Assembly (NCBI GenBank): GCA_030734395.1
Contig: JAUZTG010000012.1
Location: 1,292,387 to 1,356,386, forward strand
Origin: Sarocladium kiliense
Taxonomy: Eukaryota > Ascomycota > Sordariomycetes > Hypocreales > Sarocladiaceae
Reading direction: 5' to 3'
Length of the DNA stretch: 64,000 bases
Position numbers and translations under genes: made by a program. Positions 55,120 to 64,000 of this stretch are shown one piece after another; position 1 is the stretch's first letter; each line of letters begins with the position of its first letter. The notes under the pieces are model-generated. The model was given only the letters and a program-made list of their open reading frames with translations, was not told the origin of the DNA and did no database searches.

Positions 55120-55615
55120 GGCAACTGCACTTCAACCACCAAAGGCTGATCTCAGGCAAAGTGCCACGAAAAGGAGGATCAAGACCAAATCCATCGATGC
55201 CAGTCGTAGCTCGTCATGGTGTCGGGCATGTTGAAATCATCGTGCGCGTCGAACCGCGCACAAGCCAGCTGCTTTCCAAGTCTTCTGGCCGCACCGGTCA
55301 GGCCAGCTGCAACGCCGACCCCGGCACTGCAGTTTCCGGCGAGAATTACTGGGAACGAGTGCTGCTCGTGAGCCTGGGATACGAGTTTGGAGGTTCGCCG
55401 AATGAGTTCGAAGCTGCGGCCGATTTCTCCGTCGACGGCGTGCTCGACGGAGGCTATTTCGACTTGTTGGACGGGGACGCCGATGCTTCGATAGAAGCGA
55501 GGATGCCGCGGTGCTTGAGATAGGTTGGGCCGCTGCCAACAGCGATACTAGGGAGCCCGACGTGATACGGGGATGTTATCAGAGTGATCGAATGGAAGAG
55601 TGGCTTCGCCATGTT
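55120..55615 (-). pseudogene. Arginase/agmatinase-family remnant
   Basis: Read on the minus strand from ATG 55615, the frame opens with a family-like N terminus (HSITLITSPYHVGL, GSGPTYL) and then stops after SNKSK. A net one-base loss near 55500 moves the homology to the next frame, which continues with DGEIGRSFELIRRTSKLV, PVILAGNCSAGVG and the metal-binding FDAHDDFNMPDT. Near 55190 the frame shifts again, to GIDGFGLD. Roughly the first half of a ureohydrolase is left, with two frameshifts and no C-terminal metal sites, so it is not functional. Confidence 0.65.
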
Positions 55616-56425
55616 GACTTGGGTGGGTGATGCTGGGGATGTTCGAAAGACCGCGTTGGACGAATGAAATTGGACGAAGTGAACTGGCTTTTTGAGGTCT
55701 ACTTCATTGGGTAGAGAGCCCACAAGTACTAACCGGTAGACGTTTCTCAGGGGTGCGTCGATTGCCTGGTGCCGGGTTTGGCAGCGCGCCACGTCGGCCG
55801 CGGCGGGTCTGCGGCCATCCGATCATGTGCACGGGCCTCGCGCCCCTTCCTGATACATACGCCGGCCCTCCTACGCTTAGGCTCTACTCCTTCACCACCT
55901 CCTAGCTGTCGTCCAACCCCAGTGTTGAGCCTGTCGGGGACGTCCAGGGCACCCGCTTTCCCATTTTCCGGCCTAACGACCTTTACGGTACGGGTACTCC
56001 GTACGCGTTGTCTACTTGTAAGCACGTTTTCACCAAGAACCTACACGTGTTGAGGAGCAGGTAGGCGTTCCGGAGGCTGCCATGGACAAGATCACTCAAT
56101 GCCTCTACGATCCACATCTCTATGCTTGCATTTCACGGATAAAGAAGTCACCGGGTGGCAGGGAAAGAAAACGACCAGCAGTGGTGGAACATCAGGGAAA
56201 ATATGGCGCACGTATACCAAAGTCAATTCGAAGTGCAACCGAGACTACAGTACCATGCCGACATTTGCACCCAAGTACCTCACAGGGGTGTGGACCACAG
56301 AGGCCAAATTATTAATTAGTGGAGTGGGTGCAGCCCGCCGCGTGGGTACTCCACTTTTCCAGTTGTGTTGAAACAACCGAGATCCAGTCACTCCATCGAC
56401 AACTCAGCAGGGTCAATACAATCCT
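55616..56425. other. Intergenic
   Basis: No supported gene; short GC-rich frames only. Confidence 0.4.
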
Positions 56426-57587
56426 CTACTTGCAGGACGTAGTCCGCAGGTGATGTTTCTGCGATTGTAGATTTTTTCTCAGCTGCGCATGCCGACTCAA
56501 AGCTGCCGCTTTTTCCAGCACGAGATGGCGGCTGGTGTTCTTGCGGCATCGACGAGTGCTCCTATGGTAAACCGTGCCATGACACATCGAATTCGTTTGG
56601 GCTCTGTCCGACACAGGCAGAGGGTCCACTACATACAGCCCTGCACCCGCCACAGTTGCTCCGACGTCACTGGGGTTTGGCAAGGGCATGTCGTAGTAGC
56701 TAAATAACTCACCGAAGCTCTTAGTTGGTATCTCAGTTTCGTTCAAAGTCTCCAAGAGCAGAATGCGATCTGGTAGGGCGCCGAACCCCACGAGTCTAAC
56801 AAGCATATCTGAAAGGCATCTGAGATCGTTCTTCAAGGTTGGATACTTGGTATGGATGTCATTTATGAATCGTGAAACATCTGGTGGCTTGAGTTGTCGA
56901 AAACTGGCGCCCACTGTTAGACTAAAAACTATGCAGAGCTTGAGGACCTACTACCCATCGTTCAGCCGATCGGATATGATTGAAAGAATGCCGCGACCGA
57001 AATCTTGTTGTAGGTGATACCAGAATTTGTTTTTTAGCATTTCTCATTTCCACTTGCTCTGCAATGAATGGGCTGACCACCCTTCCGTCCGGGCCTTAGG
57101 GAGTACGGCTCTAGCAAATAGGACGCCGAGGGATCCTACCCATTGCTCCGGGGCAGTTTTATACTTGTAGAAAAGCTCTGCGGTCCATGAGCGTTCATAC
57201 CTGGCTTTTGACGTTTTGAGGAGAATATCTGTGTTAAGTTCCTGGAAGTAGCATCGTACAGCGCTGATATAGGCAATGATTTCCTGTTCGGACGTGTCCT
57301 CCGCCTCATGGCACGCTTTCGGCGGCTGCACCTGATACCCAAACACGTTATCTCTCGCGGCGGCTAGATCTCGCTGAATGCTCAGTAAGGTCTTGGGTGA
57401 GCCAAGTTCATCGATTGCTTTCCGAGTCATAGCTTTTGCTTTTTCGTAACGCCGCCTGCTTATTCTTTCTCAGTTTGGTGGCATGGTCCCTGTTGATGAC
57501 AGCAGGCTTCGGGTTTTCGTTATCGGCAACCGGAGGCTCCTGTTCCTTCGCACTGTAAAGGAAACTTTCGCATTCGTCTGCACTCAT
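56426..57587 (-). pseudogene. Degenerate copy of an unknown fungal protein
   Basis: Fragments in three frames read as one protein. It starts MSADECESFLYS at 57587 and shifts frame near 57431 (into MTRKAIDELGSPKTLLSIQRD). An in-frame TGA follows at 57044-57046, then EMLKNKFWYHLQQDFGRGIL and SIISDRLNDG. A likely intron (donor GTAGTAGG, acceptor TTTTTAG) leads to FRQLKPPDVSRFINDIH and the 3' part ending at 56426. The protein looks soluble and helical. I do not recognise the family, but the continuity of compatible segments on both sides of the stop and frameshift argues for an inactivated gene. It lies beside the LINE fragment, on the opposite strand. Confidence 0.5.
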
Positions 57588-57612
57588 GTATGCAGGCGTT
57601 CGACCTTGTGGC

Positions 57613-58690
57613 TTAGAGCAATTCGTTAGAGGAGCACTGGGTCGTATTTTCCGACGGCTCGAAGACGGACGAAGGTGCCGCTGGCTATGGATTCGCTTTA
57701 CACCAAGACGGACAACAAATCGCCCGCGGCTGCGGCCGTCTTGGCCCAGCTGAGGTGTTTGACGCCGAGGCCACTGGCACCCTGGAAGGGCTCAAAGCAG
57801 CCCTCGAACATCACGGCAGCTCCGCTCCGACACCGATCATCGTGTGTCTCGACAATATTGCCGCAGCCAGGTGCCTCCGCGGCAAGCCCTCCGACTCTTC
57901 ACAAGACGTCTTCACAAAGTTCCAAGACCTCGCTGCCACACACGGTGCCACGACAGTTCGTTGGGTCCCAGGCCATTCCGGGATTCCCGGTAACGATGAG
58001 ACCGACGCCTTAGCAAAGGCTGGATGCCTCGAGGCAAGTCCGATAGGCGCTCTCCCAACCCTGGCATACCTGCGTCAAGCCGCCAGGCAGCGGTTGAAGG
58101 ACGCGTTCCAAGTCTGGTGGGAAGAATCCGCGCCAGAAAAGTACAAAGCCCTCAAGCTCTCAGCCACCACACGATGCCCATCGGAGCTGAACCTTCCGCG
58201 AGGCATTCTGCATCATCTCCTTGCTGCTAGGTCACAACATGGCGACATTGCAGAATACCACGAGCGGTTCGAACACACAGACGCGCAGCTCCTCTGTTCT
58301 TGTGGAGGACGCAAAGCACCGAGCCGCATCTTCTACTGCCGGAAAGTACCGCCGCGGGTGTCGGATGAGGCTGGCACCCTCACCGACAGCAGCAGTCAAC
58401 CGAGCAATAGGCAAACACTTCAACCAGTTCACCAAAGTAGCGAGAGGCAGTGCCTTCTTCGAAAGGGTGTGCTTCCGTTACTAGGAACGGAGCTCAACGA
58501 CGCACATCTGTGCACAATCTTCAGTTTCCATTCTCCTTTTTCGGACTCAGCCAACCGTAGGGTGCGGGAACATCCTACGGCTGACTGGGACCACTCAAGG
58601 CCGCACGCGCAGCCGACGACGAGGGTCTCTGCCGGTCCCCAAACAAAGACCAATACACGCAGTATGATACGCACTGCACCTGGATGACCC
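57613..58690 (+). mobile_element. 5'-truncated Tad1-like LINE fragment (RNase H end)
   Basis: An open frame after TAG at about 57610 encodes an RNase H domain. The acidic residues are in FSDGSKTDEGAAGYGFAL, VFDAEATGTLEGL, CLDNIAAARC and WVPGHSGIPGNDETDALAK. A zinc-knuckle-like CSCGGRKAP follows, as at the 3' end of Tad1-clade ORF2. Around 58340 the homology moves to the next frame, where IGKHFNQFTKVARGSAFFERVC is the usual C-terminal motif and ends at 58484. Reverse transcriptase and endonuclease are absent, as expected for 5' truncation on insertion. Confidence 0.8.
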
Positions 58691-59132
58691 GCTGACGGGC
58701 GGCAGGCACGGAGAGTTGGGCCTTAGAGCCGACGACATGTTGGATGGTGGTCTTTGTTTACTTCCAGAATTGGATCAACCAGGTGGTGAAGCTTTTGTCA
58801 ATTTGATGACCAACACACATGGCCAAGACAGTGTGAACAAATGTGGAGCCCCGCCATCTCGTGTATATATGGCACACGCCGCCCTGCATCGTCCTTCGTT
58901 ACGTATTCAAGCCGCCCTTCATGAAATCCCACAAGGCTTGTTGTCGAGCTGATGCGTCGCCCACGTGATTATACAGACATGTGAGTCGCTCAAAGACCCG
59001 TTTTTGCTACCATGGAAGACCGTGGAAAGTCGTGGAGGGCAGGGAGCGATGGTCTCGCACCTCGTTCCAGTTCTCGACACTTCCTGTTGCGACTGGCTTC
59101 TTCATCTGCATAAGATCTGGTGATCCTGCGTC
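58691..59132. other. Intergenic
   Basis: 3' flank of the LINE fragment; no poly(A) or target duplication was recognised and no gene seen. Confidence 0.4.
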
Positions 59133-60285
59133 ATGATGGATAGCGAGGCTCGTGATGCAAGCCAGTGGCTGTATCATGATGATGTGTTTAGCTACGCAAC
59201 TCCTATACCTTGCGGGTCCGGATCATTCAAGCCAGAGACAAGGCCGACGAGCAACCTGCGAGCCGTACACGATTATGTGGTCGCTTTGTAAACGAAAGTC
59301 CAGACTTGGCAAGCTGACTGAAGGCGCAGTACAGAATATCAGCCAATACCCCAGCGACTTTTGGGACCAAAGTTTTCGTTCCGAGATCGAGGCCATCGTA
59401 GCAGAGAAAAAGCTGAACGACACCCACGAGCCCGACGAGACCAGGTTCATGCTATCCATCAACGCACGAGACGTAAGTAAGATACCTCTGCGGTCGCCGG
59501 GGCTTGAGATAGACTGGAGAGGTGTGCAGAAGCAGATTGACGACTGGTCACCTCTTGTTCAAAACGGCAAGTCTTTGACACTCCAGATCACCTTTGTCTA
59601 CAAGGAAAGTGCTCGCTTGGAATCATCGAGGTTGGTCCGCCGCGGCAGGACTGCGACGATTACACAGCTTAACGAGCGAGCCGCTATCCACAATGACCAT
59701 GGCGCAACGGACGTGATTCCGATCTGGGAGCAGGTTTACGACATTTTTGAATGCCCGGGATCGGGCTACGACATAGGGCCGTACTGCTGGCTTAACGAAG
59801 CTACTGGTATCCGATATCCCGTGTCGACAAACACCCTGCTTCGACTTGTAGAGTACGTGGAGAAGGGAGGCAGGATAAGGGAACACCGCGATGTCCCGAA
59901 GCACCTTCAGAACGAGATCATGGGCCCTTCTAAGAAACGAAAACAGGCTGAAGGCCCTCAGATCAGCGTCACAAATGTCATGCCTGGGGCAGAAGCCGCA
60001 GAAGCCGCACCTCCAGCAAAGAAGCTCAGAATTGCGGGGCCACGAGATAAAGCTATCGATCGCTATCGTGATTTGCACTGTGAGCAGGTTATCGACCTTG
60101 GTTGGAAAGAAGAGTTCCACGCTATCGCCAGTCTTACCTTCGAAGCGCGCCTCTCTCTTGATCGGCTATTTGCGGCTCAGGAAGAAGAGGCAAAGTTCTT
60201 CATCTCCCAAGGCATCTCAAGAGGTATTGCGTATCAGTGGGTAAGCATGGTCGACAAGTTTGAAGAACTAGGAAGAGAAGAGTAG
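59133..60285 (+). CDS. Hypothetical protein of unknown function, about 365 aa
   Basis: Proposed exons 59133-59279 and 59335-60285. The first reads MMDSEARDASQWLY and ends with LRAVHDYV; the second begins NISQYPSDFWDQSFRSEIEAI. The 55-nt intron needs the weak donor GTCGCT, so the junction is tentative. The second exon is fully open for 316 codons. Seen in it: a long N-terminal alpha/beta part, YVEKGGRIREHRDVPKHL, a basic KKRKQ nuclear-type signal near residue 250, a second KKLRIAGPRDK, and a helical C terminus rich in Glu. No known enzyme motif. It sits between a LINE fragment and a DNA transposon and may belong to a family that spreads with repeats. Confidence 0.55.
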
Positions 60286-60473
60286 AACTTTCGTTGTATA
60301 CTGCAATGTGGTTGTTCACTTGCCCGAGCCGTGCGCTTTCAGTATGAAGTCTTTTCTGTGACAGCGTAGCGCCTGTCTTGGAGTCACGCTCAAGGTTCTA
60401 CCTTGTAGCCAAAATTTGTGCCACCATATTGAAAGTGATTGCTTCACTGAAATTAATCATGTCTTATCTGTTT
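60286..60473. other. Short flank between the hypothetical gene and the transposon
   Basis: Less than 200 bp; nothing recognised. Confidence 0.4.
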
Positions 60474-61625
60474 GCACCCACTGAAGAATCAGGCATATTC
60501 TATTGTGATACCAGAGTGACGAAAGTGACCCTCAGCACTCTCACGCTTGGCCCCAACTTGATGTATGCACCATTTCAGAAACATCGCGGACGAGATTCCA
60601 GCCTCTCGATGATACCACTCTTGCCTCAGTAAGCTCTTCACTTTGCCAAAGTGTTCCTCTATGGGGTTGAGGTCAGGTGAATACGGTGGAAGGAAGAGAA
60701 GCTCCACGCCTGCAGCAGCACAGAGCTCCCTCAGTTTCCATTCACGATGGAAGCTCGCATTGTCCATCACCAGAACGGATTTTGGCTGGGGAAAGCGCCC
60801 ACAATGACGCAGCAACTGTCTAATAAACCCTTCAAAAATCGCATGGTCTGTCGAACCCCGAAAAATGCGTGAAAAGACGAGCCCATCTTGGCTCAACGCA
60901 GAGATGAATTGGTGTCTGCTCTCTCGTTTGAACTCTGCGACATGGACTGGGGCTGTCCCGCGAGGAGCCCATCCTTTGCGACGCTGAACTCTTAAAGAAT
61001 CACAGCCGCACTCATCGATGAAGATCAGCTGATAGGACTTGTATCTTGACAGCTTATGATGATAGAGGTGTCGCAGGAGGGAGTTCCTCTGTTGGGCTAC
61101 CCTTCGTGTGACCTTGTGAGACCACTTCTTTCTCTGCAGAGCGCGCGTTACACTGCTGGGCGAAACAGTCACATCAAACTCCCTACGAATGAAGGATATC
61201 ATCTCGGAGCGGTACATGCATGGTCTCCTCAGCAGCTCATCGCATAATGCATCGAGCATACATGGCGTGATACTTCGCTCGCGACCGGTTCGATTCGGCG
61301 GGGACCGTGTCGAGCCAAACCGGCGGTAATTGGATCGAATCCTTCGGATAGTGCGCTCACTACATCTTACATTTCTCGCTATTTTACGTGTCGAGTTCTC
61401 AACCAAGAGAAGAGACCGTATCTGCTCGTGTTTCGACTTCGGGAGGTGTCTTGCCATTGACGTAGGTGTTTGCGGCAAATGGGGCCACAGAGTCGAGAGG
61501 AACCGAGCATCGCAGGAAACTGACGGGGGACCCCTTGGGTACCCGAAAATTCGCCCTTTGTGTTATTCAAAGGCCCTTTATGGATGTATGTTAGAGGACA
61601 GCATTCAACGGCCACTTGTGGGTGC
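60474..61625 (-). mobile_element. Tc1/mariner-superfamily DNA transposon, ends tentative
   Basis: The intact transposase gene (60489-61457) is bracketed by a possible terminal inverted repeat: GCACCCAC at 60474-60481 and its complement at 61618-61625. TA dinucleotides occur just outside both copies, at about 60464 and 61633. The 8-bp match is short, so the borders are provisional. Confidence 0.45.
60489..61457 (-). CDS. Tc1/mariner-type (DDE) transposase, apparently intact
   Basis: 322 aa from ATG 61457; the frame runs further upstream without an ATG. The N terminus is a helix-turn-helix pair (LLLVENSTRKIARNVRCSE, then an IRRIRSNYRRFG helix), then a basic GRERS linker. The catalytic triad is visible: FIDECGCDS, MDNASFH and SPDLNPIEEHFG, with about 34-36 residues between the second aspartate and the glutamate. 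No stop or frameshift interrupts it, so the copy could be active or recently arrived. The stop codon is only 8 bp from the proposed terminal repeat, as in compact elements. Confidence 0.88.
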   Translation of the reverse strand: MARHLPKSKHEQIRSLLLVENSTRKIARNVRCSERTIRRIRSNYRRFGSTRSPPNRTGRERSITPCMLDALCDELLRRPCMYRSEMISFIRREFDVTVSPSSVTRALQRKKWSHKVTRRVAQQRNSLLRHLYHHKLSRYKSYQLIFIDECGCDSLRVQRRKGWAPRGTAPVHVAEFKRESRHQFISALSQDGLVFSRIFRGSTDHAIFEGFIRQLLRHCGRFPQPKSVLVMDNASFHREWKLRELCAAAGVELLFLPPYSPDLNPIEEHFGKVKSLLRQEWYHREAGISSAMFLKWCIHQVGAKRESAEGHFRHSGITIEYA

Positions 61626-62366
61626 GAGTTAGTGTACTTGGTGATCACAGTAGGCACACTGTGTTAGCTAGATGTGGGGCGGATTTCAATGGGTTGCCGA
61701 TTACTTTTTAGATTGTTGAAAGCGGACTGTGGTTTCGGCCTGTACATCAGCCATCGACGGCCCTAAGACTGGAGGTGGGCTCAACTTGCAGTACGAATTC
61801 GTGTCAGCGAGCGAGTGTGCCGACCTGATGGACGGTGGGAGGCTACCGTTGCTGGCGGCTAACAGCATGAACTACGTCGCCGCATGCCTCGCTCAGCCTC
61901 ACAGCTTCGTCGCGCAGAATTACAAACTCTACAATATCCTTGATCCAACGTGCCATTGGGGCGTTGACGAACTGTGCAGCCTTAACCTCGCTGTTAGCAA
62001 CCAACCCTCGTGCCCAAGTGGGCTTGGCTCCAACGCTCCGCTGAATGTTCCCGTGTGGAACGTTCAGTATGGTACGGGGGAACTTATTCGAGCGTAGTGA
62101 GTAGCGAGGAGCAGATCGCAGCATGTGACGAGGCTGTTTTTGGATTCCTTTGCGCCTGCTCGCGCCAATCTGGATCTCTTGAATTAGCGTCATTGCATCC
62201 TGCCTAGTGGAGCGGTCCCTTCATTCACAATGAACCGGTGTGAGAGTCTCGTCTGTATCCACCAATTCTATGATCAACTCTAGATACAGGACGTAGCACA
62301 AGGAGAGGAAAGAGGAGCAAGATGAACCTCTTCTTGCGTTTCATGAGTGTTAGATGTCGTTGTCAT

Positions 62367-62392
62367 GGCTCACGTGCCCGGGCACGTGAGCC
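62367..62392. repeat. Perfect 26-bp palindrome with two CACGTG boxes
   Basis: Arm GGCTCACGTGCCC followed directly by its reverse complement, no spacer. Each arm contains CACGTG. It could extrude as a cruciform, bind a bHLH dimer pair, or mark a transposon junction. Confidence 0.7.
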
Positions 62393-62424
62393 TCCGGAGC
62401 TTGACCCGTGACAGTACAGGAGAC

Positions 62425-62444
62425 GCAACCCGCAAGCGGGTTGC
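62425..62444. repeat. Hairpin, 9-bp GC-rich stem with 2-nt loop
   Basis: GCAACCCGC-AA-GCGGGTTGC, 32 bp after the 26-bp palindrome. A terminator role is unlikely in a fungal nuclear gene; a transposon end is possible. Confidence 0.6.
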
Positions 62445-62753
62445 CCAGAAGGAGCCTTGAGGAACGAAACTCAATATGAATTGTGATTTCAAGCTGATAA
62501 ATAGAAATTACTGAGGTTATGCGACCGGTAGTCTACCTTTCGTGCGTCATCCCAAGTTCTCCTACGAACCATGCTACCCGGAATGTCACGACCATGTCCT
62601 CGTGAAACATCCCAAAAACCTTAACAGTATTACTCTCCGTCAAACCGTGATTTCAGCATAAAGCTCCCAAAAGCTCCCGATCAGAAAAGTCGGATTCAGT
62701 TTATTTAACGATACCAAAGTTACAGGCATTATACTCCTTCCCTCACCGTGAGT

Positions 62754-63299
62754 ATGGCAACACGCACAGTCCGGTTCCAGTTCATCTGCGACAATGCCAT
62801 CCAGGGGCTCAATTTCAATCATCCGCTCCCGGAGTCCCTGATCATCCCCTTATCTAAAGTCCAAGAACAAGATTCTTTCGCCGACCGTTTTGAACGTGCG
62901 GTGCTGCCTTTCATGAAAGAGCACGAGGGCGCTTGTCGCGCGGCGTCCGATCCCGTCTGCGTTAGCTGCGGATCGCCTATCACAACCGTTCTGCAGACGC
63001 CAATGTCCTATCTCCACAAAGTGGACGATCCCCATGTAGCAGTCATCGTCAGTGGCGTGTGTGGGGACGTTGAATGTGAAATACAGACGAGGCAAGCCAT
63101 TCAAGAAGAGATGCTTGAGGCTGGGGCAGGCCGCGAGGCGGAGGTAGGAGGCACGGTTTGCGCGGTCTGTGGAACGAGGAAACAGATCCAAAGGTGCGGG
63201 CGGTGCAAGGCCGTCGCATACTGCGGGAAAGATCACCAAAGGGTGCACTGGAAGATTCATAAGGAGAGCTGCGTTCGTCAGGACGAGCAAACGGGCTAA
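62754..63299 (+). CDS. MYND zinc-finger protein
   Basis: Single exon, 181 aa. The C terminus has the MYND pattern: CAVCGTRKQIQRCGRCKAVAYC then HQRVHWKIHKESC, with seven cysteines and histidines in order to bind two zinc ions. An earlier CVSCG pair with CGDVEC (about residues 64-104) may form another metal site. The N-terminal half is alpha/beta without known motif. MYND domains bind proline-rich peptides; small fungal MYND proteins of this build are common and uncharacterised. ATG 62754 was chosen over an in-frame GTG two codons upstream. Confidence 0.85.
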   Translation: MATRTVRFQFICDNAIQGLNFNHPLPESLIIPLSKVQEQDSFADRFERAVLPFMKEHEGACRAASDPVCVSCGSPITTVLQTPMSYLHKVDDPHVAVIVSGVCGDVECEIQTRQAIQEEMLEAGAGREAEVGGTVCAVCGTRKQIQRCGRCKAVAYCGKDHQRVHWKIHKESCVRQDEQTG

Positions 63300-63375
63300 A
63301 AGGAGTCGGCTTGTGTGATGGTGTCTAATCTTCCGAATTGTGAGATAACCAGAGACTGGCCGCAAACAACGTTTT

Positions 63376-64000
63376 CTACTCTTCGTGAGAATACTTCTTT
63401 GGAGGATGACGACTGCGATGCGGCCGGGTTCCATCGTCTGGACCCGGGGAAGGAACCACAGTGATGCAGGATTCATCAGCGTCGGCCATGGTCGACGGAG
63501 ACGGGAGATTGGCAGAGGGATTCGCACTATGTTCTGCAATTGACCCATTGGAATGGTCCTCTGTGACTTGTTGCACACGTCTGTTCTCATAGGAAGAGCC
63601 GGCAAGGGTGCTGCTCTCGGAGTCGCGGCGCCTCTTAGAAGGGGTACACGGATCGGCCCGACCCTCCCAACGCGCGGATCGCTTCGAAGACGGCGTAGAG
63701 GTCGGCGTCAACGTGGCCGTGGGGACGGAGGGGGGCCTCGGGAGGTAGGCCAAGTCGAGGACACGGAGGGCCAGTTGATTGGTGTCGGTGGTGCGACCTG
63801 CAATCTTAGCGGTGATGCTCAGGAGAGCCCCTGTTGAAGGCATCTTGACTTTCTGCCAACGCTTCGTGTTCTCCAAGAAGCAGGCCACGGTGAACGCCAC
63901 CGGTGCAGACGTTGAACTGTCATATACGGATGTTTCGATGGTGAAGCGCCGAGGCCCAGAGGGGTCACCAGTGCCGTCGCCGGCAGATGGCACCGACCCG
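63376..64000 (-). CDS. C-terminal part of an unknown protein, runs off the window
   Basis: An open minus-strand frame of over 200 codons ends at TAG 63376 and is still open at the right edge, so the start lies outside. Seen: an ordered N-terminal part (FTIETSVYDSS, FTVACFLENTKRWQKVK, GALLSITAKIAGRT) that reads like an OB-fold beta barrel, then a Ser/Pro-rich tail with KRRRDSES and HPPKKYSHEE. An OB-like domain followed by a disordered basic tail would suit a single-strand nucleic-acid binder, but this is a guess. Convergent with the MYND gene at 76 bp. Confidence 0.55.
   Translation of the reverse strand, partial: GSVPSAGDGTGDPSGPRRFTIETSVYDSSTSAPVAFTVACFLENTKRWQKVKMPSTGALLSITAKIAGRTTDTNQLALRVLDLAYLPRPPSVPTATLTPTSTPSSKRSARWEGRADPCTPSKRRRDSESSTLAGSSYENRRVQQVTEDHSNGSIAEHSANPSANLPSPSTMADADESCITVVPSPGPDDGTRPHRSRHPPKKYSHEE

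Larger units (their letters stand above)
61626..62753. other. Intergenic with two strong inverted repeats
   Basis: A 122-codon open stretch at 61729-62097 has no ATG start or motif and is not called. Two inverted repeats at 62367-62392 and 62425-62444 are entered separately. Confidence 0.45.

Noticed and set aside
61729..62097. 122-codon open frame
   Set aside because: It begins at GTG, has no in-frame ATG near its 5' end, no motif and no splice partner.
62425..62470. Helitron 3' end
   Set aside because: The hairpin is right, but no CTRR end follows within about 12 bases and no Rep/helicase gene is present.
1..64000. tRNA genes, rRNA genes and CRISPR arrays
   Set aside because: No tRNA-like B-box and acceptor pairing, rRNA segment or spaced direct repeats were recognised by eye; a covariance-model scan would be decisive.

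Overview
The window reads as a filamentous ascomycete chromosome segment (Pezizomycotina). The evidence is short GT-AG introns of about 50-140 nt with CTAAT/CTAAC-like branch sites, several Zn2Cys6 regulators, many MFS permeases, a Tad1-like LINE fragment and AT-rich patches that look RIP-mutated. I cannot name the species. All gene models below were spliced by eye; most keep phase across every junction, and the exceptions are stated.

Layout. (1) 1-14.4 kb, glycan/nutrient scavenging: an enoyl-CoA-hydratase-like 3' end, an intracellular GH43 glycosidase, an alpha-glucoside-type sugar permease, a secreted alpha/beta hydrolase with a PKD-like tail, a Zn2Cys6 regulator with an AT-hook, and a Sde182-type nucleoside-hydrolase-like protein. 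(2) 14.9-31.1 kb, a compact catabolic cluster: FAD monooxygenase, an unrecognised 113-aa protein, FAH-family hydrolase, DUF3500 protein, ThDP-dependent decarboxylase-like enzyme, aldehyde dehydrogenase, MFS transporter and Zn2Cys6 regulator. All five promoter regions carry an inverted repeat CGG-N5-CCG, usually inside YTCGG...CCGAR, which suggests one regulon. (3) 31.3-37.1 kb: chloroperoxidase/arylesterase-type hydrolase, EBP-type sterol isomerase, and a DAL5-like permease. (4) 39.9-48.6 kb, a dicarboxylate-type cluster: a second DAL5-like permease divergent from a PEP-mutase/isocitrate-lyase-family C-C lyase, a Leu3/War1-like Zn2Cys6 regulator and a cytosolic class II fumarase-like enzyme. 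The palindrome CCGATCGG occurs four times between permease and lyase and twice in front of the regulator. (5) 48.7-51.0 kb, housekeeping: an ESCO-type zinc-finger protein and the V-ATPase assembly factor Vma12. (6) 51.1-64 kb, repeat-rich end: an AT-rich island, a Myb-like protein, arginase-family and unknown pseudogenes, a LINE RNase H fragment, an unknown ORF, an intact Tc1/mariner-type transposase, strong palindromes, a MYND protein and a truncated unknown gene.

How the genes may work together. Region 2 has the enzyme classes to open an aromatic or 2-oxo acid (decarboxylation, aldehyde oxidation, hydroxylation, acylpyruvate-type hydrolysis), with uptake and control included. Region 4 pairs a hydratase/lyase of the fumarase superfamily with a 2-hydroxy-dicarboxylate lyase, a permease and a regulator. 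Substrates are inferences; the shared promoter motifs are directly visible.
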